Source: Bacteroidota bacterium (GTDB lineage: Bacteria; Bacteroidota; Bacteroidia; Chitinophagales; Chitinophagaceae). From it: DNA of 43,353 nucleotides. Shown here piece after piece: positions 7,371-15,676 of the stretch (position 1 is the first letter of the stretch; each line of letters opens with the position of its first letter). Both the position numbers and the translations under genes were made by a program. The stretch covers positions 1 through 43,353 of the forward strand of contig JAFDYC010000054.1 of NCBI GenBank assembly GCA_018267625.1. Direction: 5' to 3'. The notes under the pieces are model-generated. The model saw only the letters and a program-made list of their open reading frames with translations, ran no database searches and was not told the origin of the DNA.

Positions 7371-8615
7371 TCAGCGCCGGTGACCACCGCCGCCAAAACT
7401 GCTTCGACCACCACCCATTCCGCCACCGCCAAAATGGGATGTTCCGCCACCTCTGTTGAAGCCGCCGCCACGGTTGAAATTTCCGCCTCCGCGTTCCATG
7501 CTGCCGCCCCGTTCGAAGTTGTTTCCTCTTTCAAAATTGCGGTTGGGAGCAGGTTGTTCATTTCGGGGCTCGGGAGCAGAAAAACGACGCGGCTCAGGGC
7601 TGGTGGGCATCTGCATTTCATTCGAGCGTTGCGACCTGTCGGGGCCTTGCTGCTGGCTGGGCTGGCTCCAGGAGCCACGGTCAAAGGCCGGAGCAGCGGA
7701 CCTTGTATCGTCCGGGCGAGGGGCCGGCGATTCAGACCATCCATTGCGTATAGGGCGCTCATCGCTGCGGGGTACCTGGCTATTAGCATCGCTGCGGGAA
7801 AAATCTTCTCGGTTTTCTGTAGCGTCCGCCGGACGGTAAGCTTCGCGCACGGGCTGTTCATTACCGTTCATTACAGGTCGTGTAGCAGAGGAAGTCCGGA
7901 ATGTGCTGATGCCGGTAGCGGAGCTGGATAGCCCGTTTAGTGAAGAGGGGCGCAGGCTGTAGCGCGGCCCGTAGGTAATGGTTTGACGAGGGAAGTTATT
8001 GTCGCCGTTATGGCTGTAAAGCCCGGCATAGTAACCATTCCAATAGCCGCTGTAGTAGCCGCCATAGCCGCCGTAAGGGTAGCTGTAGTACGAACTGAAA
8101 TAAGGGGATCCGTACCAGGAATTCCAGCCCCAGTAGGAGCTCCAGCAAGGGCCATAACCGAAGGAAATGCCCATTCCGGAATACCAAGGATTCCAGCCCC
8201 AATAGGGGTCGGTCCAGTAGGGGTTGTACCAGTAGGGGTCATAGAAACTGCTCCAGTAGGGGCGATTGTAGAAGGGGTAATAAAAACGGTTCAGGCGCGT
8301 GGCGTAGTAGTAGTCATCGTCAAAGTTATAGTCGTCATAGTCCGAATATTGGTCCTGATATTCACGGGTAGTGCCCCAGCTTTGGTTGGAACCAGAATGG
8401 TCATTGCTGTAAGGTTGCTCCTCGTAACGGGGCGCTTGCTCACGGGCATCCTGATTTTCCTGATGCCTATGCGTTCCCTGATTGGGTTCATAGGTGTCCG
8501 TGCTGCTGCTTCCGCCATAGATATCATCCTGATACGGGCTGTTATTTTGAGCCTGAACAGCGCTGAAAAAGGCTGCTGCGAGCAAGATACCTGAAGTGAA
8601 AATGAGTCGTTTCAT
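7371..8615 (-). CDS. Secreted Tyr/Trp/Gly-rich low-complexity protein
   Basis: A 414-residue protein with a clear signal peptide (MKRLIFTSGILLAAAFFSAVQA, cleavage before QNN). After an acidic, Asn/Gln/Ser-rich stretch comes a strikingly aromatic block at about 100-200, dominated by Tyr, Trp, Pro and Gly (for example NPYWTDPYWGWNPWY). The C-terminal half is Pro/Arg/Ser-rich and ends in about 50 residues of FERGG/NRGGG repeats and HRR. No catalytic motif is visible. Such proteins are frequent in Bacteroidota and are usually hypothetical. The aromatic block suggests an extracytoplasmic, aggregation-prone or matrix-like structural protein (inference). It is divergent from proS, and has its own terminator at 7323-7346. 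Confidence 0.75.
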   Translation of the reverse strand: MKRLIFTSGILLAAAFFSAVQAQNNSPYQDDIYGGSSSTDTYEPNQGTHRHQENQDAREQAPRYEEQPYSNDHSGSNQSWGTTREYQDQYSDYDDYNFDDDYYYATRLNRFYYPFYNRPYWSSFYDPYWYNPYWTDPYWGWNPWYSGMGISFGYGPCWSSYWGWNSWYGSPYFSSYYSYPYGGYGGYYSGYWNGYYAGLYSHNGDNNFPRQTITYGPRYSLRPSSLNGLSSSATGISTFRTSSATRPVMNGNEQPVREAYRPADATENREDFSRSDANSQVPRSDERPIRNGWSESPAPRPDDTRSAAPAFDRGSWSQPSQQQGPDRSQRSNEMQMPTSPEPRRFSAPEPRNEQPAPNRNFERGNNFERGGSMERGGGNFNRGGGFNRGGGTSHFGGGGMGGGRSSFGGGGHRR

Positions 8616-8655
8616 GGCCTATGATTTCTCTTAAAATCCCCGATAGTGAAATTAA

Positions 8656-8663
8656 TACTTTTG
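8656..8663 (+). promoter_or_regulatory. -7 promoter box of proS
   Basis: TACTTTTG matches TAnnTTTG exactly, 49 nt before the ATG at 8713 in the 97-bp divergent gap. No clear TTTG -33 element lies at 19-21 nt upstream. Confidence 0.5.
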
Positions 8664-8712
8664 CGCCGCCTCTTACCGCCCTTGCGACGGTAAAAAACAG
8701 GCAAAGTTTAGC

Positions 8713-10191
8713 ATGAGCCGTGTTTTAACGTCCCGTTCCGAGAACTATTCTGAGTGGTACAATGATTTAATCCTGAAAGGGGGCCTTGCGGATTACTCCG
8801 CCGTTCGGGGCTGTATGGTGATTAAGCCCTACGGCTATGGCCTATGGGAAGGGATGCGTGATGCACTGGACAAGATGTTTAAAGACACGGGACATCAAAA
8901 TGCCTATTTCCCCCTCTTCGTACCTAAAAGCCTGTTTGAAGCGGAAGAAAAAAATGCAGAAGGCTTTGCCAAGGAGTGTGCCGTGGTGACGCACTATCGC
9001 CTGAAGACCGACCCTGTGAATAAAGGCAAGCTCATCGTGGACCCGGAAGCCAAACTGGAGGAAGAGCTCGTAGTTCGGCCTACCTCCGAAGCCATCATCT
9101 GGAACACATATAAAAACTGGATTCAGAGCTACCGCGACCTGCCGCTGCTCATCAACCAATGGGCTAATGTGGTGCGTTGGGAAATGCGCACCCGACTGTT
9201 TCTGCGCACCGCCGAATTTCTCTGGCAGGAAGGCCATACGGCACACGCCACCAAGGACGAGGCAGTAGCTGAAACGAAGCAGATGCTGGATGTCTATGCC
9301 CGGTTCGCCGAAGAATGGATGGCCATGCCCGTCATTCGCGGGGTGAAAAGCGCCAACGAGCGGTTTGCCGGCGCCGAAGACACTTACACAATCGAGGCGA
9401 TGATGCAGGACGGGAAGGCGCTGCAAGCAGGCACTTCTCACTTTTTGGGGCAAAATTTTGCGAAAGCATTCGAAGTCACTTTTGCGGACAAGAACAATAC
9501 GCTTGAGTATGTCTGGGCTACTTCCTGGGGCGTGAGCACCCGGCTGATTGGCGCCCTGGTGATGGCCCACAGCGATGATGAAGGCCTGGTGCTGCCGCCG
9601 CGGCTGGCGCCCGTCCAAGTGGTGATTGTGCCCATCTATAAGGGGCCGGATTCAAAGGAGGCTATTGACAGCCGTGCTACTGCACTGATGCTGGAACTGC
9701 AAGCTTCGGGCATCCGCGTAAAATTCGATAACGACGACACCGCGCGGCCAGGATGGAAGTTTGCAGAACATGAATTGAAAGGCGTGCCCGTTCGCATTGC
9801 ACTAGGCCTTCGTGATATTGAAAACGGAGTGGCTGAAGTAGCACGCCGTGATACGAAAGAGAAGGCTTCGATGCCACTTGAAGGCCTTGCCGGCAAGATT
9901 CAGACGATGCTCGTCGAGATTCAGCAAAACATCTATAACAAGGCGCTTGCCTTCCGCGAAGCGCATACCTACAAGGTAGATACCTGGGAGGAATTTATGC
10001 GTCGGCTGGATGAGACACCGGGATTTATACTCGCGCATTGGGATGGCAGCCCGGAAACGGAAGAGGAAATCAAGGAACTGAGTAAAGCGACCATTCGCTG
10101 CATTCCTTTAGATGCTCCGGAAGAAGAAGGGGCCTGCATCCGCTCAGGGAAGCCGAGCAAGCGGCGGGTATTGTTTGCGCGGGCGTATTGA
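8713..10191 (+). CDS. proS: Prolyl-tRNA synthetase, ProS type 3 (archaeal/eukaryotic-like)
   Basis: A 492-residue class II aminoacyl-tRNA synthetase that charges tRNA-Pro. The order is that of the short, editing-domain-free archaeal/eukaryotic-like ProS: motif 1 region [28 protein letters not shown], motif 2 [20 protein letters not shown] with QEGHTAHA, the [11 protein letters not shown] strand, motif 3 region [20 protein letters not shown], an anticodon-binding domain (VQVVIVPI to about residue 400), and the C-terminal zinc-type domain ending in RRVLFARAY. This type is normal for Bacteroidota. It converges with the end of the T6SS operon, leaving only 21 bp between stop codons. Confidence 0.97.
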   Translation: MSRVLTSRSENYSEWYNDLILKGGLADYSAVRGCMVIKPYGYGLWEGMRDALDKMFKDTGHQNAYFPLFVPKSLFEAEEKNAEGFAKECAVVTHYRLKTDPVNKGKLIVDPEAKLEEELVVRPTSEAIIWNTYKNWIQSYRDLPLLINQWANVVRWEMRTRLFLRTAEFLWQEGHTAHATKDEAVAETKQMLDVYARFAEEWMAMPVIRGVKSANERFAGAEDTYTIEAMMQDGKALQAGTSHFLGQNFAKAFEVTFADKNNTLEYVWATSWGVSTRLIGALVMAHSDDEGLVLPPRLAPVQVVIVPIYKGPDSKEAIDSRATALMLELQASGIRVKFDNDDTARPGWKFAEHELKGVPVRIALGLRDIENGVAEVARRDTKEKASMPLEGLAGKIQTMLVEIQQNIYNKALAFREAHTYKVDTWEEFMRRLDETPGFILAHWDGSPETEEEIKELSKATIRCIPLDAPEEEGACIRSGKPSKRRVLFARAY

Positions 10192-10212
10192 GCCCCTGCA
10201 GCCTACCCCTTT

Positions 10213-10962
10213 TTAGTCGAACATGTTCCATTTGCCTTTCGGCTTCGTGGCTTGTTCTTTTTTCTCATCTGCAACGCGCATGGTTGCTGCCGCCAATGGG
10301 TCGGGCATTACAGCCGCGGGCTGAGGTGGAGGTGGTTCCAAAGGTTTTCCGTTCATCAACGCCAGAACTTGTTCCAGTACACCGGCCTCTTTTAATGCCG
10401 CAATGGTTTCCGGTAAAAGTTCCTGTTTTGGAAGACGTGGGCTTGGCAAGGCTTCAATGAGTGCAGTGGCTTCAAAACGATTTTGCCGGAGCGCGCCACC
10501 TTCAAGGCGAAAACGTATTGCATAAGCCGGGTCTTCATCTTCTACGATGAAATACTCGATGCCCTTGCCAAAAAACTCGGCAAGTTGAGCGGCATTGCAG
10601 GTAGGCAAGAAGAGGCGCAGCACCCTTGGGTCGTAATAACGGAAGTAGAGCGACTTACCCTCCTCCGTGTTTACCATCAAAAATTTTCGGAAGTGCTTGT
10701 GCAGATCGAAGATGGGCAGGGATGATTTCAGCAAGACACCCCAGGCATTGCCCCAACCAAATTTCAATAACCAGTTAGCAAAGGACTTGCCATGTTGGAA
10801 CTGAAAAATGTACGGTGCTACGGAGGAAAGCGAAGCCTCCTTTCCCCCCCGGTACAGGGAATCATGTAAAGGCCCGAGCTGTTTGGCTAGCAATAGCTGG
10901 TCGCCCATGCGGGCGGCATCAAGGAGGGTATAGTTGAGGTGATCGAACATGAAGCCGTCCAT
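10213..10962 (-). CDS. DUF4123 T6SS adaptor/chaperone (Tap-like)
   Basis: A 249-residue protein with the DUF4123 core: an N-terminal YTLLDAARM strand, AYIF-like APYIFQF and the diagnostic SLYFRYYDPRVLRLFLPTC near the middle. DUF4123 proteins are adaptors that load effectors onto their cognate VgrG or PAAR tip (family knowledge). It is the last gene of the T6SS locus; its ATG overlaps the stop of the preceding gene by one base (TAATG), indicating translational coupling with the putative immunity gene. The extreme C-terminus, KPKGKWNMFD, mirrors that of TssK in this same locus (KPKGKFSIFD), which suggests a shared docking tail. It most likely serves the metalloprotease-like effector two genes upstream. 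Confidence 0.85.
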   Translation of the reverse strand: MDGFMFDHLNYTLLDAARMGDQLLLAKQLGPLHDSLYRGGKEASLSSVAPYIFQFQHGKSFANWLLKFGWGNAWGVLLKSSLPIFDLHKHFRKFLMVNTEEGKSLYFRYYDPRVLRLFLPTCNAAQLAEFFGKGIEYFIVEDEDPAYAIRFRLEGGALRQNRFEATALIEALPSPRLPKQELLPETIAALKEAGVLEQVLALMNGKPLEPPPPQPAAVMPDPLAAATMRVADEKKEQATKPKGKWNMFD

Positions 10963-12068
10963 TAAAAGTGGATGGGATAAGGGCCGGAAAAGATCTGCCC
11001 CGAAACCAGATAGGTCATATAACTGCCGACCAAAGGCAGGTCCGAATTCGCTTTGCTCAAATCGAGTGAAACACTGGTCTCAAAGACGTTTGCACCGTCT
11101 ATTTTGAGGTATTTCACCGGCAGGGCAAGGTTGATTTTATCGGGACTGTTTGCGTCCAGCTTAAAGAGTAGGATGGTGCAGAGAAAGTAATCCGCGCCGT
11201 TATGTGTTGTGAACAAGGCGTCATCGGAGCGCAGCCTGAGCGCGAGTTTGCATACCGGGCCTTCCATCGAAATACTCAGGCCGGGGGAAATCGGCGCCGC
11301 TTCCGAAACGGGTAGGCTGAGTTTCTCGAAGTGCTGTAGCCTCGCATCCAAATCCGGAATTTCGGACGTGTATTTTCTGTCAAGATTGGTAAGCTCTACT
11401 GCCTTGGAGTTGGAAACCCAATCGTAGTAAACAGCGGTGAGGTAATACATACCCGGCTTCCAGGAGGAATTTGGAAAAAGGTCTTTGATGACGTTGATGC
11501 GGGAAACTCCGGCACTGTTAGCCCGTGCGAGCGTGAGCGTGGGTGGATTGCCGCTTTTGCTGGGCGGCGGAATTGCGGCGCGCTTATCCCAAAGAAAAGG
11601 CCGGCTCAGCATCACCTTCCCCGAATTGGCTTCTCGAAGTATAAACCATAAGTTCTGAAAGAGCTCTGTTTCCCACTGCCTTTGCCCACTCTGCATAATG
11701 CCTACCAACACGGGCAATTCCTTTTTTTCAGACTTATCAATTTCGCCAGGCATGCCGATAGCGAGCACTTTCGGTATAGAAGAATTTGCCTGGTCATCCG
11801 CTGTTTCCTCGGGGTTTAGCTCATACAGTTCGTCCAGCGAATCCTGCAATTGCAGAATATCTGCCTGAGTAAGCGAATAATATTGTTCGTTGGAAAGACC
11901 CAGCAGTGTTTCGGCTTCCTGCTGTAAGCTTTTTGTGTCGGCGTGTAGCATGTGCGTAGTTGGTTTAGGTCTGTTGCTGATGGTCGTATCCCTGATCTGA
12001 CAAGAAGCGCCGGAGCCTGCGAACAGGACGAGGATGAAAAGCGCTGTTGCGATACGGTACGGCTTCAT
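10962..12068 (-). CDS. Exported protein of unknown function; candidate immunity protein
   Basis: A 368-residue protein starting MKPYRIATALFILVLFAGSG with a signal peptide; SCQ after the hydrophobic stretch might be a weak lipobox or a signal peptidase I site. A mainly polar helical region (about 45-95, QYYSLTQADILQLQDSLDEL) is followed by a domain with beta-type phrases (LPVLVGIMQ, WFILREANSGK, GMYYLTAVYYDWV). I recognise no enzyme motif. It lies 49 nt after the effector-like gene and is translationally coupled to the DUF4123 adaptor. The position right after a signal-less effector, combined with export, suits a periplasmic immunity protein (inference); it could instead be a second cargo or accessory factor. 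The frame opens upstream at 12152 but would then overlap the effector gene. Confidence 0.6.
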   Translation of the reverse strand: MKPYRIATALFILVLFAGSGASCQIRDTTISNRPKPTTHMLHADTKSLQQEAETLLGLSNEQYYSLTQADILQLQDSLDELYELNPEETADDQANSSIPKVLAIGMPGEIDKSEKKELPVLVGIMQSGQRQWETELFQNLWFILREANSGKVMLSRPFLWDKRAAIPPPSKSGNPPTLTLARANSAGVSRINVIKDLFPNSSWKPGMYYLTAVYYDWVSNSKAVELTNLDRKYTSEIPDLDARLQHFEKLSLPVSEAAPISPGLSISMEGPVCKLALRLRSDDALFTTHNGADYFLCTILLFKLDANSPDKINLALPVKYLKIDGANVFETSVSLDLSKANSDLPLVGSYMTYLVSGQIFSGPYPIHF

Positions 12069-12117
12069 TAGAATTGCGGTACGGTTAGCCAGCGGTAAGA
12101 GTGCGGGCACTGTGGGT

Positions 12118-14850
12118 TTAGTCGAGTTTAGACATGTCGGCGAGCAGCACATAAGGCCTGCAGGTGTCGCACCAGGGCAGCACCGGATCGCCGGCCATGC
12201 CGGAATAGTACATCACACAATCAAAATGGGAACCAGTTCGGTGATTACAGTGGTTGCCGGAGCCACGGTCTTCCTGAATTGGATGATCGGGGACACCAAG
12301 ATTCGCTGAGTCCGCAGGCCGGATAACCTGACCGAAAGCATGGCCTAATTCATGAACGATGGTGTTGTGAAAGTCGTTTGGCTCGCTGGGATTATGGACA
12401 GAGAGCAAGGTCTTCGAACCGCCGAAGTAACCTCCGAGGAAGCTGCTTGCTCCGTTAATCTTAATGCTTCTGAAGACCACTTTCGTATTCGTATCGGTGC
12501 TCACAATGTTGGAAGGACGGTTGATGTGGATGCACTTCATATTTGTTCTGGTTTGCAGAATCGTTACGTCTGCAGGCAATAAGGTTCCACTTTCAATTTC
12601 CCGCCATCCGCTGCTGCGGCTGGTTGAAGGGCGGTATAGTTTCCAGGTACCGCTTACCAACAGGTTTTTGCTGTTGTCATCAATGCAGGGCGTCATAGCG
12701 CAAAGGCTCATTTGAACTTCCTGCGGAAAAGCTCCAATCAACACTTCAAGGTTACTTACCGAGTTGGATACGGCAGCATCTCCAAAATTTGCTTCGCAAA
12801 GCAGCATGGGCACCTTAAGAGGTTTATCCGCCGACGCGCTGACCTTGCTGTAAAACTGGTTCATGTTGTAGTCGGTCGCCACGAAACGATTCGTCATTCC
12901 GCCGCCATCCTTCACCATATACTCCGGGTAAACTGCCTTGGGTGTGACGTTGATGTCCGATGCGTTCAGCACCAAGTCTGCTTCCACTTTCATTTCGGCA
13001 TTTGTTGCCCGATATTTCCCTACAGAGTCGGCGAGTGAAATAGCCGACATGATATGCGGGCGGATGGGCTGTATCCAGAACCTGCGCCAAACGCGGATGG
13101 GCGTGGTGCTTTGAACCGGTTTCTTCTTAGACAAGTCGGCGTGCCCATCAATGTACTTAGCAAGCTGCGGGTCTTCGCCAATGTAGCAGGAAGGCACAAA
13201 CTTCTCACCCGAAATCCGTGGCAACAGCAGCTTTACTTCCGCCTCGCCATCCGCATTGGTCTCTTTCATGAGGTGCAGAAAATCGTCGCGGTTGGTCTTG
13301 TCCTTGTGCTTGATGGCCGCCTTCATGTCCTTCCATTTCCAGGTGTCGGGCATGTCCACGCCCCAGGTTGCCGCTTTGCGGTTGTCTTTATCGGAGGCCA
13401 GCATGAAGTACACCGGCACACCGGTAATCTTCTGGCTGAGTTTGGCGTGTATGGTAATTTCCCGCCCATCGGGGTCGGCCTTGAAGTTGATATAGAATTT
13501 CTTTTCCGCATCATCCCAGGCATTGGCGCCGCCGGAAGGCGCTGTGTATTTCAGCTTCACCTCTTCAATCTTCACCACCGTAAACCGTGCCCAGTCCGCG
13601 TTCTTTTTCTCCTTGTGTGCAAGCCCTGCCGAATCGGCCCGGCTCATCTTCACGGCAAGAACGATATCGTTGATTTTATTCGTTGCCGCGCTGCCCTCCG
13701 CCCAAAATTCTTTTTCCCCTTTCTTGGATTTTAGCTCTGAAATCTTCACGCCTTTGGTCGTGTCCCATTTCGTGCCTTCCCAGTCTTTATCAAAAAGCTC
13801 CAGGCTGCCGCTGGTGTTTGTGGGCGTCACGAATAGCTCGTAGTCTTTGCAGTCATCCGGCCATTGACTGGCGTCAATTTTCAGGATCACTCTGGCGCGC
13901 GCGTGGCTGTTGTCTTTCTGCTCATGGAGCAGGCGACCCTTCTTGATCTTGTCCGAATTATTCATCTGCTTTTGCTTCGGCAGTTCGTAATTCTTCAGTG
14001 CATCGTGATAAGTGGAAATGGGGTCCACATCCTGGTCAATCTTCTTGCTCTTGATGGTGTCTATATCCTGCTTGTAGATGCGCAGCTTGATTTCGCACAC
14101 GCCCATCTCCTGCTCCTCATTTGCTTTCTTGAGTTTCACCTTCGGGTCGGCTGGGTCTTCGGGCGTCACCGTAAGCTTGAACTTACCCACGGTCTTGGCT
14201 TTTAGATACAGCTTGAAGGGTGTGTCTGAGTTGATGTCGGGTTTCTTAATTGTACCATCAAATGCCTTTTTACAGGCCTCATCGCTGAACATGTCCACTG
14301 CTCCGGCGCCCACGGCTTCCACCTTCGCTGTTTTGGAATATGGGTAGCTTTTGTTGGTATGGCTGAAACTGATTTGCACGGCCACAACATCGTCGGTTAC
14401 GATTTTCGATTCGGTGCTTTCCTGGTAGTCGGATTGCTTACGATCGAGCACGATGGCGTTGTACTCGGTCTCAATTTTCGTGGTTACCACGTTCTTGGTC
14501 TGCACCACCACCTGCTCCAGATGATCGGCGCTCAGATTGATGTGTACCGGCGTTGTGAGGTCCACATAATCGGAATCGGAGGCGAAACTGACCGTGATGT
14601 CGTAACCTCCTTCAGGTTTTTTTCCAAAATCAGAAATGCCGGAGCCATTGCTGCCCACCGTGGCTCCCGCAACCTTCACCTGTGCACCCGCTATATTCTT
14701 TCCGCCACACTGCACCTGAACCTTGAGTGTATAATTCTTGGGCTTCTTCGGCGGAGGCGTCGGGGGCGTTTTGCCCTTCTTTGGAGTGAGCGCATTTGCT
14801 ATACGCCGACATAGCATCGTGACTCCCATTTCCCCTTTTCCTGGCGGCAT
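12118..14850 (-). CDS. Putative T6SS effector with archaemetzincin-like metalloprotease C-terminus
   Basis: A 910-residue protein without a signal peptide. After a basic, Pro/Lys-rich leader (about 20-40) comes a carboxypeptidase-regulatory-like beta domain (about 42-120), then a long Lys-rich series of beta-sandwich-like segments up to about 620. The C-terminal domain carries HELGH at 833-837 followed by AFG (HExxHxxG), then HC (His867, Cys868), CVM (Cys878, Met880) and CDTC (Cys894, Cys897). Archaemetzincins (M54) have HExxHxxG, HC, CxM and CxxC in this order, the Cys residues holding a second zinc; here about 27 residues are inserted between the first and second elements. Glu834 would be the catalytic base. 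It starts 9 nt after its upstream neighbour, next to PAAR and before a DUF4123 adaptor, the usual effector position. Target and compartment are unknown. Gene existence is certain; protease role is inferred. Confidence 0.75.
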   Translation of the reverse strand: MPPGKGEMGVTMLCRRIANALTPKKGKTPPTPPPKKPKNYTLKVQVQCGGKNIAGAQVKVAGATVGSNGSGISDFGKKPEGGYDITVSFASDSDYVDLTTPVHINLSADHLEQVVVQTKNVVTTKIETEYNAIVLDRKQSDYQESTESKIVTDDVVAVQISFSHTNKSYPYSKTAKVEAVGAGAVDMFSDEACKKAFDGTIKKPDINSDTPFKLYLKAKTVGKFKLTVTPEDPADPKVKLKKANEEQEMGVCEIKLRIYKQDIDTIKSKKIDQDVDPISTYHDALKNYELPKQKQMNNSDKIKKGRLLHEQKDNSHARARVILKIDASQWPDDCKDYELFVTPTNTSGSLELFDKDWEGTKWDTTKGVKISELKSKKGEKEFWAEGSAATNKINDIVLAVKMSRADSAGLAHKEKKNADWARFTVVKIEEVKLKYTAPSGGANAWDDAEKKFYINFKADPDGREITIHAKLSQKITGVPVYFMLASDKDNRKAATWGVDMPDTWKWKDMKAAIKHKDKTNRDDFLHLMKETNADGEAEVKLLLPRISGEKFVPSCYIGEDPQLAKYIDGHADLSKKKPVQSTTPIRVWRRFWIQPIRPHIMSAISLADSVGKYRATNAEMKVEADLVLNASDINVTPKAVYPEYMVKDGGGMTNRFVATDYNMNQFYSKVSASADKPLKVPMLLCEANFGDAAVSNSVSNLEVLIGAFPQEVQMSLCAMTPCIDDNSKNLLVSGTWKLYRPSTSRSSGWREIESGTLLPADVTILQTRTNMKCIHINRPSNIVSTDTNTKVVFRSIKINGASSFLGGYFGGSKTLLSVHNPSEPNDFHNTIVHELGHAFGQVIRPADSANLGVPDHPIQEDRGSGNHCNHRTGSHFDCVMYYSGMAGDPVLPWCDTCRPYVLLADMSKLD

Positions 14851-14859
14851 GACTAAAGT

Positions 14860-15630
14860 TTATTCGTTTGAAAAATCGGCTTTTTCCATCATGGCCTCGA
14901 AATACTTCTGAAGCGTAAAGTGCAGGCTACAGAGCTTGTAATATTCCGTGTCGTATTTCGGGTCGTTCAGGATGTTGATGAGCCATTCATATTGAAAATC
15001 GCGGTCGAAATGATGCCCCAGCAGGAACATCAGCACGCAGACATATTGCGCTCCTTCCGGCGAAGTAATTCCATAACGCTTCGCTAACGCTATGCTCTCA
15101 GCTTGCAATGGTCCGATCCCGCTCTCGTCAATCACAGCAAATTTCTCCGGCCATAACGCATCGAGATACTCGAGGAATCCCGGCTGCGACAGGCCTTTTA
15201 TCCTGTCTTCAACCTCATCATAATCGGCTTGGATCATCCGCTCGTAAACGGCTGTAGGCGGTTGTAGGTCGTCACCCAGAACCTGTGTCCGAAATTTCAC
15301 CGCAGCATTCATCAGCTTCTCCATAAGAACTGGCTTATCCGCTTCAGGCTTGCCCAGGATTTGTGCAGTCCAGGATAGCAGGGGGTCGGTGTCGAACCCA
15401 CGACCCAGCATCACGCAGAGGTCAATGAAGATGCAGACCTCTGTGTTCGTTTTTAGGCCTAGGGGTTGTATTAGAGAGGCTGCGTCGTCAATGATTTTCA
15501 CCAGACCTTCTTCTCCGCAAAGCATGGTCAGCTCCCGAAAATGGTTGGAGAGGTGTTGCACCATTCTGGGGCGGAATGTGGCGAGGCGAAAGGCCTCGAG
15601 CGCTTTGAGTTGGCTGTTGAGGATAATCAT
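14860..15630 (-). CDS. T6SS-associated protein of unknown function
   Basis: A 256-residue, mostly helical, signal-less protein opening MIILNSQLKALEAFRLATF. Recurrent phrases are FIDLCVMLGRGFDTDPLLSW (about 85-104) and, near the end, FLLGHHFDRDFQYEWL, so the pattern D-x-D-P/F-x-W occurs twice and may mark two related halves. From memory, similar proteins with the opening M-L-x-x-S-x-x-Q-x-x-A-L accompany VgrG, PAAR, DUF4123 and effector genes in Proteobacteria; I know of no assigned function. The location between PAAR and the effector suggests an effector chaperone or loading factor. A GTG start at 15690 would overlap PAAR by 14 nt; the ATG at 15630 is preferred because the conserved part begins there. 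Confidence 0.7.
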   Translation of the reverse strand: MIILNSQLKALEAFRLATFRPRMVQHLSNHFRELTMLCGEEGLVKIIDDAASLIQPLGLKTNTEVCIFIDLCVMLGRGFDTDPLLSWTAQILGKPEADKPVLMEKLMNAAVKFRTQVLGDDLQPPTAVYERMIQADYDEVEDRIKGLSQPGFLEYLDALWPEKFAVIDESGIGPLQAESIALAKRYGITSPEGAQYVCVLMFLLGHHFDRDFQYEWLINILNDPKYDTEYYKLCSLHFTLQKYFEAMMEKADFSNE

Positions 15631-15676
15631 AGTTGCCCTGCTATTACCCGTTGACTGGGAATAAAAATCATACTTG

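Noticed and set aside
8674..8692. Short TACCG/CGGTA inverted repeat before proS
   Set aside because: Only five base pairs, compatible with chance; no T-run or riboswitch/T-box features.
13054..13734. 226-codon plus-strand frame inside the effector gene
   Set aside because: Antisense to a well-supported protein with a motif-bearing C-terminus; no signal or family resemblance.
15380..15410. Sequence resembling a tRNA T-arm (GTGTCGAACCCACGAC)
   Set aside because: It lies inside a coding region and no acceptor, D or anticodon arms can be built around it.
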